This document shows, one piece after another, positions 20,695 through 33,222 of a stretch of DNA of 64,000 bases. Every line of letters begins with the position of its first letter. Within the stretch, counting starts at the first letter, position 1. The stretch lies in the NCBI RefSeq assembly GCF_001649575.2, contig NC_051431.1:16836173-16900172 (forward strand). The letters run 5' to 3'. Source of the stretch: Kryptolebias marmoratus. Taxonomy: Eukaryota > Chordata > Actinopteri > Cyprinodontiformes > Rivulidae. The translations under genes and the position numbers were made by a program. The notes below the pieces were generated by a model. That model was given only the letters and a program-made list of their open reading frames with translations. It made no database searches and had not been told where the DNA came from.

Positions 20695-21440
20695 CCACTC
20701 ATTACGACCGGCCAACATAATAATGGCTATAACTCAGCCAGGCTGGCGGTTATTGAGCTAAGGTTTGGCGGCGGAGGTAGCTGGGACTCATCCCTAACAC
20801 ACACTTTGAGCGCTGCACAGCGTTTCATCTTAAAACTTTGGCGTTAAGTTACGGCGTTGGCCCCGTCTGGCTGTCAGGAAAATGGTTCACGAACCAGCGA
20901 ACGGATTTCAATGAAACCCTCCGAGAGTTTGGAGTCATCCCAGTTCAAGATGGCCGCCACAGCTAATCAACATTAGCCAACAAAAACTCAGTCAGTACTA
21001 CAGATGATGAGGTAAAGTTTGGTGTGGTAGCAGCTGAGAGTTCTCCGAGCGCCACACGTCGCACAACGTCTTCGTTCAAACAGTTGCCATCGACTGTCTG
21101 TTAGCAAAATATCTCACGAACCACGGGATAGGATTCATAGGATTTAGTGAAGCTCTCAGAGTAGTCAGTGAACGCATGTCTTCAGCTCACTGTCATTCGG
21201 GGTCAACCCGTTCCATGATGGCCTGCCACTTAGCCGACGCAGAAAACGGGTGGAAGTAATTTTGGCTTGGTAGTAGCCGAGCATCATGTCCAACATGTGC
21301 TCTGAGTGCCAACGCAGGCCCTCAACGGTATCGGTGTGAACAAGGTTTGACCAAAACGGCTCAAACTCTGACACTTTTCAAGCATTTTAGGTTAAAAGTC
21401 TGTAATGAAAGGCAACAGGTGATATGCAAGGAATGCTGGG
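20695..21440 (-). repeat. Family A dispersed repeat (three monomers)
   Basis: Minus orientation; the cap is degenerate (tgatatgcaaggaatgctgg, 21419-21438). Three monomers are visible from the repeated landmarks ttattgagctaaggtttggc (20752), gatgaggtaaagtttggtgt (21005) and taattttggcttggtagtag (21258), each followed by an agctg/gccgagc-type word and a 'gagcgc/gagtgc' word. The YY1-like core caagatggccgcc is at about 20945. This is the longest copy in the window and about 600 bp inside intron 1. No reading frame. Confidence 0.8.
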
Positions 21441-23583
21441 CCTTTAATCTATTACCAAAAGCTGGGGATAAAACACCTGATCTAATTATTTTTTTTGCAG
21501 CAGTTTTGAAAATAATCGACACTCAGTTGAAATCACCTGAGTTGGAGGATTTGTTTTTAACCAGGAAGGTTCCCTTTTTTGTAGCAAAACTTGAAACAAG
21601 GTTGTTTTTCTTTTCTTTTTATTTTCAATTTTTAATCTCCTTCCAGAGGCTGTTTTTCTCCGTTCATCGACGGATGGCAAATTTGTGCTGTGGATCAAAG
21701 GATCCTGTCACGATCATTATAATAATTGGCTGCTTTATTTGAGTCAACAAAGCAGCGCGGCGTTGCATGATCCCGGCTTGGCGTGCCCGTGTGCACGCCG
21801 AGGACGCGTCTGAGCTGCGTTCAATAAAGAGACTCTGCTGTAATCATTGGGATCATTAGTTGTGTCGGCGTGTTTGGCTGCAGTGTGTCTCACGGTGTGG
21901 GTTCTGTTGCTGTCATGAGTCTTCTTGGGGACACCTGTTTGGAGTGGGGGGGATGAGTTAGTAAATGTTAAAGTCAAACATGCTGCCTGAGAGCGATTAG
22001 GAATGAAAGCGATGCTCCTGCTGATTGAGCCGAGTGATTGTGAGCGGACTTGCAGCTAATCAAATACCTCAGATGCACATACTTCATACGCCAGAGCTTC
22101 CCCCTGAAATTATGCGCCACGTTTGGATGACCGGCAATCAGTTTCCCTCCTCTTTTCAGAGCTGAGTGACAATAATCTCTGGATAACAACGTTGTGGCGC
22201 CAGTCCGCAGGAAAACCGGCGACGTCGTCCGAGCGTCAGAGCTTGTCTCCTTCCTCTTTCCGCAAAAGTTTAAGGAATCACCAGACTCGTCCGACTCTCC
22301 TCCTATCCGTCTTCATTACTGGTTCTAAATTCAATAGAGGGAATCACTTCGAGGGTGATGGATTTCATTTCACAAAGAAGGCTAAGCTTCTTATGCTAAA
22401 AATTTGTCGGCCCAGTCCTGGGGAAAATAACCGTGAATTGTGCGAGCATAATGAATCTGCCACACGGATGTCACCGATCTCTGAAATGCAATTAGATTCA
22501 GGAGCCAGTCTCACCTGCTTTCCCTCAAGCTGGAGCTGGCTTCGACTCGGAGACGGCACCGTGGGATCAGTGAAGGTCACGAAATGAAGTGTGATGCGCG
22601 CACAACATGCATGAGAGCAGATACCCTGCGTGCAAGCCGGAGCAGCACAAACCTGTTTCCACTGAGCAGCAGTAACAAACATAATCATTTTAGCCGGGGA
22701 AACACAGGCTTCTGTGGATTTCTGACGGATTGTTCTTTTAAAAGCCAGTCCTTCATTATTACTAATGTTCAAAAAGCGCTCGAGTTTCTATTATGAGGCA
22801 CATTAGTTCTCAGCTTTCAATTTGCTTTTTTTTTGTTTGGTTTTGTTTTTGCCTCGAACCACTTAAAATTTTAATGGTGCACCAGCAAAAGTGTTGGTTA
22901 TTTTCTTCATAACTTTGCTGTGTAAACAAGCGCTGTGTGTAAGTGGGTGCAGATGTTGCATGCTGTTAAAATAAAACTCTTGTTGAAAGTAATTTTTGAA
23001 GCTGGGACCACAGTAGAGACAATCCACACCAACATAGAGGTAACTTGCTCATAAATTCTCCTGGTAATCCATTGTTTTGCTGATAATAATAGTAGTTTTT
23101 CAATGACACGGGGCTTGGAAATCCAGTTTATTCAACCTTTTAGCCCCCAAAACACAATTTCTTCAGCATGCCACCACAGTTTTGCCGTTGAATCATTTCC
23201 CATGAGTTAGATGGTGTGTCCAATCTTTTATGGATTCTGCCGTGCAGGTCAGATTTGCAGGCACATATTTCAGATAAGGGGGTTTAGTTATAAAGCTGCT
23301 GTTATTAACTTTGGATTTTTATACCATTTATGTCTACAGGAGCTGACATGTTGTGTCTAAGGAGCTGCATTAAGCAGCTACAGCACCCGAAAATATCTGC
23401 AGGAAAGAAAAGTTTGTTTTTTTTTGTGTTGTGAGATTCGGCCTAGAATGGGCTGAGGGGTGTCAGTGTCTGATGGTTTTGTAACTCATGTGTCACAACT
23501 GCAGGGGAAAAAAAGGAAAAAATGGCAAATCACAACTTAAAATCTCAGGATAATTCAGACCCGCCCAGTGGAAACTAGGCTTT
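21441..23583. other. Gene-free intronic stretch
   Basis: Contains a high-complexity, moderately GC-rich part (about 21750-22660) that is free of recognised repeats and may include conserved noncoding DNA. The stop-free frames at 22123-22587 (+) and 22365-22772 (-) overlap each other, show no known domain and lack convincing splice sites. Confidence 0.5.
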
Positions 23584-23895
23584 CTTCAAGGAATGCATAT
23601 CGCCCGCTCCTCACATGCCAGAGTTTTAAAGAAAGACCTCGTGGAAGCAGTTAGCTGGGAATGATGCTCAGCTACTACCACCAAACTTTACCTTTTAATA
23701 TCTGTCAAACTGACTGAGTTACAGACATATTTGTGTTTGCTAAGGTCAGTTGGCTCTCTTGAATCGGGCTGAGTTGTAGATATACACCCAACGATTACTT
23801 TCTGAGAGTTTCATTGAAATCCCTTCAGTGGTTCATGAGATATTTTGCTAACAAACACACACTCAAAGTCACAGTCAATAACAGGCAATTTTGAG
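23584..23895 (+). repeat. Family A dispersed repeat (one monomer)
   Basis: Begins cttcaaggaatgcatatcgc and follows with catgccagagttttaa, agctactaccaccaaacttt, a tctcttgaatcgggc degenerate YY1-like core (about 23754) and ggttcatgagatattttgct. An internal deletion relative to 59237-59665 shortens it. Confidence 0.75.
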
Positions 23896-24121
23896 AAAAC
23901 CCTTGACTTTTGGTTGTCCACTGGTGTCTCTGTGCATAATTTTGACAATCAAACACATCACCTTGACTGTGTTGATCTTTTTTTGACTGAAAATATTGAA
24001 ATGTATTGGACTGATGCCAGGAAGTCAAATTCCCCAGCCCCCTGCTGAGCAAACGCACTCGCACAGAAATGCACACAAGTGCTCAGCAGCAGAAGTGTAA
24101 CCTGACCTATGATTAGTGAGC

Positions 24122-24154
<33 letters not shown>

Positions 24155-25476
24155 CACGAGCAAAAGAAGAAAGTTGCTGATGTGGCACTGTGTTATCGTC
24201 AGTAATGGGCTCATCAATACTAAAATATTCACAGAGAGAGAGGTGAGATGGAAAAAGAGGCAAAGAAAAAGTCGAGGAAAAATCATTGTTTTCAGTCTTC
24301 TTATGCACTGATAAAATGACCGCAAAGCTCTCAGTTCAGATGAAAATGCTAATTAAGTTCAGTATACTTCATTAAGTTATGTTTTAATAATTTATTTACA
24401 ACATCCTCACAAGACCATTGAATTACTGTAGAGCAAAAAAAAAAAAAAAAAAATCATCAGAAAAAAATCAGAGTCAGAAAAAAAATTCAAGTTCTTCCCT
24501 AAATGCTGCAAAAGATTCTCAAGTGTATGAAATACCATAATATACTGGTTCACTATTTGTTTTTTCGTGATGTCTGTGAATATCACGAGGCAACATGCAA
24601 CGCTTAGGAAGCATAAAACTCTCCCGGCTGAATCATCGGTGCAGATGACAAACAGCCGTGAAGAAAAATCTGTTCCTGTAATAAAAAGTCAGAGGTCAAC
24701 AGTGTGCCAGAAAACCAGAGTCAATAATGACTCACAGGAGTTCATGCATAAAATTTGGCTTTATCTCCATCGTTGTAGGGCTGTCATGTTTGTGTAATAT
24801 TAGTTGATGATTAATTTGTGGAAATAATTGTAATTTCGTCTCTTTTTTTTTTTTTTGCTGTTATTGATACCACTTAGTCAAAAGTGCTTATACTCTTAAT
24901 CCACTGCCACCTTTCTTGCTGCAAATTTGACAAATGATCTCCAAGTTATTATGCTTTCCTTCTTGGAACAGTTTTTATTACTGCACGCAAATATATCTTT
25001 GTAAAACCTAATTAGCTCTGAGATTAAATTACATGTGTTCATTTTTTTTAAATCTCTTGCTTGCAAATAAAAAGAGTTGTCTGATCTTTCATCGTGTAAA
25101 AGATCAAACCTAAAGTCTAACCAGGGCCATTTACTAATTGGGCACTTTTGATGCCTTTAAAAAGTAGATTGGTGCACATGCAGTAACTTAACTTAACAAT
25201 AACTTCATGCAGGATTCGCTGCAGAGTGGATTCAGTTGAATTGTGCGACAATTATTGTTACTTGCCTTGGGGGTATGTGTGTGTCAGATATTAGAAAGTG
25301 ATGATGTTATTTATTCCCATGGTGCTTTAGTTGATCAGGTTTACTCTGCACAAAAGTGCAGCCTAAATAAAATGTCTATGTGCTGTGTTATCCTGTCACA
25401 ACTGCATTACATAGTTTCTCTACAGAAGGTTGCGTACCTGCTGCATGTAACTCCATACATCTTGTCCAGACAAGTG
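23896..25476. other. Gene-free intronic stretch
   Basis: AT-rich DNA with simple repeats only: TG (24123-24144) running into GA, a poly-A of about 18 bp (24436-24453) and poly-T near 24843. Confidence 0.6.
24123..24153. repeat. (TG)n(GA)n microsatellite
   Basis: TG run of about 22 bp continuing into GA. Confidence 0.95.
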
Positions 25477-26655
<1,179 letters not shown>

Positions 26656-26875
26656 ATCAGGCATCGCCATCCAGGTACTTATTCATTCATAGTTTTTTTT
26701 TGTGCCTTCTTGCCATGTTCATGAGGCAAAACATGAACAAGTAATATTAGATATTTAGTGAGAAGTGGAGGCACTTTGCCATAATTGATAGATATACAGC
26801 CACTCCTCTACAACCAATTTAGACTTTGGTACATCAGAGTATAGTGAATATGTACATTGTAGAAGGACAATTATC

Positions 26876-26928
<53 letters not shown>

Positions 26929-27594
26929 ACTAAAAAGTTAGTGTCATAGAGGCACAGCCAGATTAAGCCACGTCTTTGAATGACTCTGACTATTGTACAA
27001 AATGGATTTTTCTTTTCATCTCTGTTCTGTACTAAATGGATTTATCTTGAATTCCTCAAGTAGCAATAAATAATTTTACTGTGTGTGTGTTTAAGCTTGA
27101 AGGAAGGAGATGGATGTGTCAATTTAGTTACATGCCATTTAACATTGATGTTAAACAGTGAAATCTGCGTAATTACATTTAATACAGCTGTCTCTGTCTG
27201 TCATGTGGAGAGTCATTTCATGCAGTCTCAGTCAATATTAGGCAGTCGGGCCATCCAGGGCCTTCACTAAGTTTTATAGAAGCTGACAGAACAGTAAGTA
27301 CTCGTTATTGTAAGGGACGGGGAAAAAAAGAAATCATTTTCTTTTGCAATACAATGCTGTCTTCCATCATAAGGCAAGGAGATGACTGTAGAATTCTTTA
27401 TTTTTTTACTAATACTGACAAGAAATTTTCCTTTATTGCATTTCATGTCTTTCAAAGCAGTAGGTCTTATTGGAGAAAGCTTGGTTTGTATTGCTGTTTT
27501 CTATTTAAACATACATACATCTCCATTTTCAGTCACTTCCTATCATGTCAGGATATGCAAGCTTATGTTTTCTAGCATTTTGCTCGAAACTGTA
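26656..27594. other. Gene-free intronic stretch
   Basis: AT-rich; holds the TA array at 26884-26926. No gene recognised. Confidence 0.6.
26884..26926. repeat. (TA)n microsatellite
   Basis: TA run of about 43 bp. Confidence 0.97.
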
Positions 27595-27634
27595 AATTTG
27601 CATGCCACCCCAGTTATGGGGTGGCATGCAAATT
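27595..27634. other. Perfect 18-bp-arm hairpin
   Basis: The left arm aatttgcatgccacccca (27595-27612) and right arm tggggtggcatgcaaatt (27617-27634) are exact reverse complements around a 4-base loop, gtta. Each arm includes the octamer ATTTGCAT/ATGCAAAT. Too short to be a typical microRNA precursor; it may be the core of an inverted-repeat element or a cruciform-forming site. Confidence 0.9.
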
Positions 27635-30324
27635 CTATTCAGCTGGAATCTTGTCATTACTGACTTTGACACCTTATTAGGAAGATTTATTCTAAAGCCA
27701 GAGGTCAGAATCACTTTGGTTTTAAGATAAAGGTCTATTTCTTGTTAAGACTAAAGCAAAAGCAGGCTTTTTTTTTACTCGAGAGGAGGATTTCAGGTGC
27801 AGCATGCAAATGTTATTGTGCCTTTTTAGAACTGCCGCAAAGAAATAAATTAGTCAACAGTGTCATCAAAAGTGTGAATGTATATTTTTATATATATATA
27901 TATATATAAAAACTGCGTATTTGTGTGTGAGCATGTAGGTGTCACGGTGAAATGAGTGTGACAGCTCCCGGCTTTGGCTCCTGCAGCTCTTGTCGGCTTT
28001 TTTTATCTTTATAGACTTTTGCCACAGACAGGTGTTACTGTGCGTGTGTGGAAACCAAGGTTTGTGTGTTTACTTGTGTGTGTGTGCGCACGCCCATGTT
28101 GGAGATGTATGTGTACGAGTGCAGCTGTCTCTTTGTCAGCAATCAAATGGACAAGCACAACTAGATGTGCGTTTTCATCCATGACTACAAATGTCATGTG
28201 TGTGCGCTCCCCTGTGAAGTTAAATTGGATGGTTAGAAGGCTGCGGCGGGCCGCGGAGCTTTGGTCTAATTAGAAAACAGTGTCAAGTCTCCTTCATTTG
28301 TTTGGCAGCGGAGGTGTTTAGCTGGCTGTATAACTTACAGTCTGTGGGAAGTTTGTGTTGTTGTGACAACAGAATGCCTCAGAGCGCCGACTAGTTAAGA
28401 GAGAACAGATGCAGACATGCAGCGTGTGCTGTGGGAATTTGCATGGATTATGAATCATAGAATAAAAAGTACTTTGTCACGTTTTGTCTTGTTTACGCCG
28501 TGCGGTTTAAAAGTGTAAAAATCAGCCAGCACCTGGTCCCTTTCTTTTAAAAAACCCACACACAAACATAATAGTTGTTGCTCTAACGGTAACAACTATA
28601 CGTGGGATGAAAGTGAGAATTTGAAGCTACAGCTGAGAAGAAGAGTTGGCTTTAAATGGTAGAAAAGAAATGTGGTAAACGATGCAGAGATTTCAAATTG
28701 GGATACAAAACCCAGCTCAAATAATTTCATTTCATTTCACTAACAAAGACAACTCCATGACTGTGCAAGTCATTTACAGAAGACCAGAAATGAAGGTGAA
28801 AGAGGCATCAGGGGGGACTGAGACAAGCAAAACATAGAAGGTTGTATTGATAGGTGGATAGAAACAACTGTGTTGTAATGCAAGGTGTGAACTTTGTTGT
28901 CAAACCTTGGTTTATTTCCCTAAACTGCATCTGTGTCGTTAAATCTTAGCATCTATATTAGACTGCGATCACAGTAGCTGTCACTGAGGCTGGGTTGGTT
29001 AATGTTGTTAGTCTGAGCTGCACAATGAGTTCCTACGCTCCGCCGCTTCGTGCCCCAACAGCACCACTCTTTTTTTTTTTTTTTTTGTTATTGATCGTCT
29101 CTATTGATCAGCCCACATAGAGATAAAGCCACTGAGCAGCTGTAATTGTTCGGGACATTTACAGGGTTTGTGACAGTGTCAAATAATATTACACATTAAC
29201 TCCTTGTAAACACACTTGTAGGCACCGTAGGAGTGCACCTCGTGCACATCAGCTGCATGTGAATGCACGAAACCTTTCTGTTGTTGTAGTTTGCACATAA
29301 AACCTGGTTTATATTCATATTTATTTCTTGACTACGCTTTCGGTTTTCTTTCAGATTAACAAAACAGCTGTATATGTGTGCTGGTTTGTTTGTAAGGACG
29401 GCCTCTTTGATGATTTGAGATAATTTTGGTAAAAATTTGTAGTGGAATTTTCTAAGTTCTTGGGTTGGCAGGATCAGCCTGCCTTGACTTTCCACACTTT
29501 AGCATCTGAAATTCCACCTGCCAGGTTGTCGGAGAGGAAGGACAGGTGTGTCAGAGAGAGGAAGAGGTTGCTGAGAAAGTTTGATGGATAAAGGGCAGGT
29601 GCTTCTTCTAAAGATGAGTCTGTGTTGCCTGGCAACTAATGGGGTCACAGGTTACCCTTCACTTAGGGTGCCATAATGTTTTATTAGTCTCATATGGAGT
29701 TTTTTCTTTTCTCCTTTGATCTAAGTTGATTTTAAACTTTTACCACAGTGTCCCATCAAAAAAAAAAAAAAAATGAAGGTGTTTGTGACAAATGTGATGA
29801 GGCGCAGCCACAGTTTGAGCCTTTTTTTATTATCTTGAGGACATGTTTGCTCTCTGATCTCCAGACAGCTATGAGTTTAGCTGTCAGCCAAACATATCTC
29901 ACTTGAGAATGCATCAAATTCTTCCCTGCTGAACAGTTTAACTACTGCCTACATTTCATGAAGGCACAATCCTTGGTCAAATATAACCAAGCGTTTAGGC
30001 TCAGTGTTTCTAATAGTGATTGTTGTTGTGGCAGGTCATTTTAACAGATTCAAACTACGCTCCTATCTGCAGTTACGTTTTCAGATGCCAATTATAGCAT
30101 TTCTTCTACTCAAACTTTTTTTTATTAGTCAGAATAAAAACTAAAGAAATCAAAAATACAATTTGTCATAGTAAAACATTATATTCTGAGCTCTCCCACA
30201 ACAGAGACTGTATAAAAAAAAGCTGGCTAATGGTTGGACTGGATGGGTATTGCAGATATTAGTATTTTAAGACTTAATACATCAAAATGAAGATTTTGTA
30301 AATCCAGATTGCTGGATGTTTCTG
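27635..30324. other. Gene-free intronic stretch
   Basis: Includes a TA run (27889-27908), a poly-T (29069-29087) and a high-complexity, CpG-containing part at about 28200-28450 without recognised repeats. No exon identified. Confidence 0.55.
27889..27908. repeat. (TA)n microsatellite
   Basis: TA run of about 20 bp. Confidence 0.9.
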
Positions 30325-30431
30325 TGAGGAACTTGTGACCCGTCCAGGCTGTACCTCACCTCTCATACGGTGACCACTGGAGATGGACCGCAGCTCGCTG
30401 CGACCCTGATTAAGGAAATGGATGGATGGAT
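30325..30431 (+). repeat. SINE 3' end with short (TGGA)n tail
   Basis: The text gaggaacttgtgacccgtcc, then aggctgtacctcacctctca and ccactggagatggaccgcag, ends ggaaatggatggatggatga. This is the 3' half and tail of the same SINE-like family as 32901-33222 and 10805-10924. Confidence 0.7.
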
Positions 30432-32900
30432 GAATCATACATTGTTTAGTTGCTAAGAGACAATGCACATTTTTTTCTTTTACTTTTTTTAAAGCTACAG
30501 AGTTTCAGAGGAATTAATATTTCTAATATTTCTTATAAAAACTAAGCTGATGCTGATACTGTGTGCTGTCTCTATTTGCTGTACTGATAAGTTGCATTTT
30601 TTAAAGCTTTATATTTTTCCCTAATAGTTACCATGTCTCTATGTAAAGTATTTTCTTTTCCAAAATGTTATTGAATCTACATGTTTTGATATAAAAAAAC
30701 CCCTTCCTCAGTCTGTCTGCTCAAATATGTGTGAGACTGAAGACTGCTGAGTCCTTCGGCCCTCACAATCCTGCTGGTATTCATTTACACCATTTAATAC
30801 AGACTCAACCCTTCTGGGACTCTGATAATTGCAGCTAAGCATTGCTCAATTAAAATTCAGATCCCCAGAGTTGGTTCTGCTGCATTGACAGGGAAAGGCA
30901 AATACTTTGGACAGCGTGTATGTGTGTAGCCGTTTCTGTCATATTTATGACCCAGCAACACTGTTTTGTCCAAACTGCACTCCGTCTGAACTGACACCTT
31001 ACACTCAGAGCACCCTGCTGTTTAAAGTGTGCAGCCCAAGACTCGTCACATCATGTAGAATTAACTTAAAATCTAAGCATTTTATCATGTTTAAATGTGT
31101 GTAAACACACAATGTTTGTGATTGAAAAGAGCAGCATACATTTAGCAGCACAGGTGCTTATTATTAGGTGGGTCTTACCATAATAATTGCAAATATTAAA
31201 TGAAACATTCCTGGAAAGAATGCATATCGCCCACAACTTTTCAAGCCAAAGTTTCAAACGAAGATGCTGCACAGTCTTGTCTTGTCAGTGTTGAAGACAT
31301 AGACATGTACTAAAATATTAGACTAAGTGTCCCCGCCTTCTCTTGTTGGTCTGACTTGAATCTAGCAGGATCTGGTTTACCAAAGCCGCCATGTTGTATT
31401 TTTTGGGACCAGGATCTGAACACGAGTGATGTGGGGCTATAAAAAGTCAAACAACAAACAGATTGATATTGTTAAAGATGGCAGAATACAAGTAATTCTT
31501 AAAAGTTTTAAGGAGGGATTTCATTGAGTTAAAAGGCTTAAAATGCCTCAAAAGACTCTGCAGATGGAGGATCCATAACCAGTCACTGTAATACATACTG
31601 CAGCCTACAGCTGTGTTTTATTCAAGGTCAACATCCAGAGATGGGATTTTGTTCTTTGATTACACAAAGAACAAAATGCATAATACAAATTTGAGGTTAA
31701 GTACATTTTTGATGGTTTGGAAGATAATTATTTTGATGACTGGATTGATGGAAAAACTTAAATTTACCAAAATGTTTCTGTAGAAATGCTTGATTTGAAC
31801 AAGAAGCTTCCCACATTGATTTTACTCTGGAGGGCATTATATAACAGTGAGCGTAAACCAGCATTAAGTATTTTGTGCTGACTCAGCTAAACCTAGGCTG
31901 ATAAAAACTTGTGATGTATGTTATTCAACGTGAGCCAAAGGCAGCAGGTTGAGGTAAACAAGTCATAGATCCTGTAATTAATGTGTAAGATAAATACTTT
32001 TTTTTTTTTGGGAGAAAATGTTTGAAATAACTTATTTTATGTTTTATGTTATCCCAAAAAGATGCATTTATTTTAACACCATATAAGTAGATTTATGTGA
32101 CAAGTCTGTAGCTTTCCAGAAGTCATGAGCAGAGGGTCTGCCCTGCTCTGATTGGCTAAAACTTTGGCTCTGGTTAAGTTTAATCCCTGTATCATAAGAT
32201 TAGATGGCCTTAACTGGACCACAACAAGAAACATGTTTGGGGTTTTTTTCCTTCTCATTTTTACAGATGATGGGAATCCGTCGTGGCGACGGAGAACTTT
32301 AATCCCTGAAAATATTTGTGGTCAGTCAACAAAAAGTAGCTGATAAAATGGGGCTGAACGATGGTTTTATACAGCGATTTTCGCTGGCCGCCGGCTACTT
32401 TTAACCCCCCTGCAACATGTGAACAGATAACTAACTCTGTACACCACCCAGTCACACAGTACTCTCAAGTTCAGTCATTTCCACAAGGCTGTAGAGACAG
32501 GAGCAAATGTTCAGTGGTTGTTGTAAAGGCTTTTAAACTGCACATTAGAGGGGAATAAATCAAGTGAAGTTAATTGAGCTGGTAAATAGGCTGAGTGCAA
32601 TTACTTTGAACGCAAAGGTCTGTAAAAACACAATATTTTACAGTTATAGTCTTTAACAAGGAAGAGATAAACACAACGAGCAGCGTACTAGATTACTGCA
32701 TCGCTTCATCACGTCACAGCTACAGTTTGCCCATGTATACTGAAACTCTCTTTCATGAAGAAAACTGCCTGTTTTAAAGAGATTTAAAAGCATTAATGCT
32801 CAGTTCAGACCTAAATTTCAACAGAACACAAACAGCCTTTACTACGTTGACTTTAAGGTACAAAACACCATTAAAATATGAAAACGTTATTCAGATACAT
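30432..32900. other. Gene-free intronic stretch
   Basis: AT-rich DNA with one short family A piece at 31208-31290. No exon or RNA gene recognised. Confidence 0.6.
31208..31290 (+). repeat. Family A dispersed repeat, 5' fragment
   Basis: ttcctggaaagaatgcatat followed by cgcccacaac and caagccaaagtttcaaacga match the first 60-80 bp of family A; the rest of the monomer is absent. Confidence 0.65.
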
Positions 32901-33222
32901 CAATCCATCCATTTCCTTTACCCACTTTTTCCTTTTCGGGTCACCAGTCACTGTGCGAGAGGCGGGGGACACCCTGGACAGGTCGCAAGTCCATCACGGG
33001 GACACACAGAGACAAACAACCAGTCATGCCCACACACAGGGACAATCTAGAGTTACCAGTGAACCTAACACACATGTTCTTTGGTCTGTGGGAGAAAAAT
33101 GGGAGTACCTGGAGAAAACACATGTGCACGAGGAGAACGTGAACTCCACACAGGACGACCGGGAGGTGAACCTGCGACCTAGCTGTGAGGCCACAGTGCT
33201 AACCACTGCTTCGCTGTGCCTC
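32901..33222 (-). repeat. tRNA-like SINE, near full length
   Basis: Minus orientation. The tail (caatccatccatttccttta) is at 32901 and the head at 33222. The head on the minus strand reads aagcagtggttagcactgtg followed by cctcacagct and aggttcacctcc, which resembles a tRNA A-box/B-box pair (B-box consensus GGTTCRANNCC). The body includes gtggagttcacgttctcctc and ggtcgcaagtccatcacggg (+ strand). This is the fullest of four copies in the window. Family name not assigned. Confidence 0.75.

Noticed and set aside
22123..22772. Overlapping 154-codon (+) and 135-codon (-) frames
   Set aside because: No known domain and no convincing splice sites; two overlapping frames on opposite strands are expected by chance in moderately GC-rich DNA.
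33150..33222. tRNA gene suggested by B-box-like text
   Set aside because: It is the head of a SINE; there is no complete cloverleaf or terminator and the sequence is degenerate.
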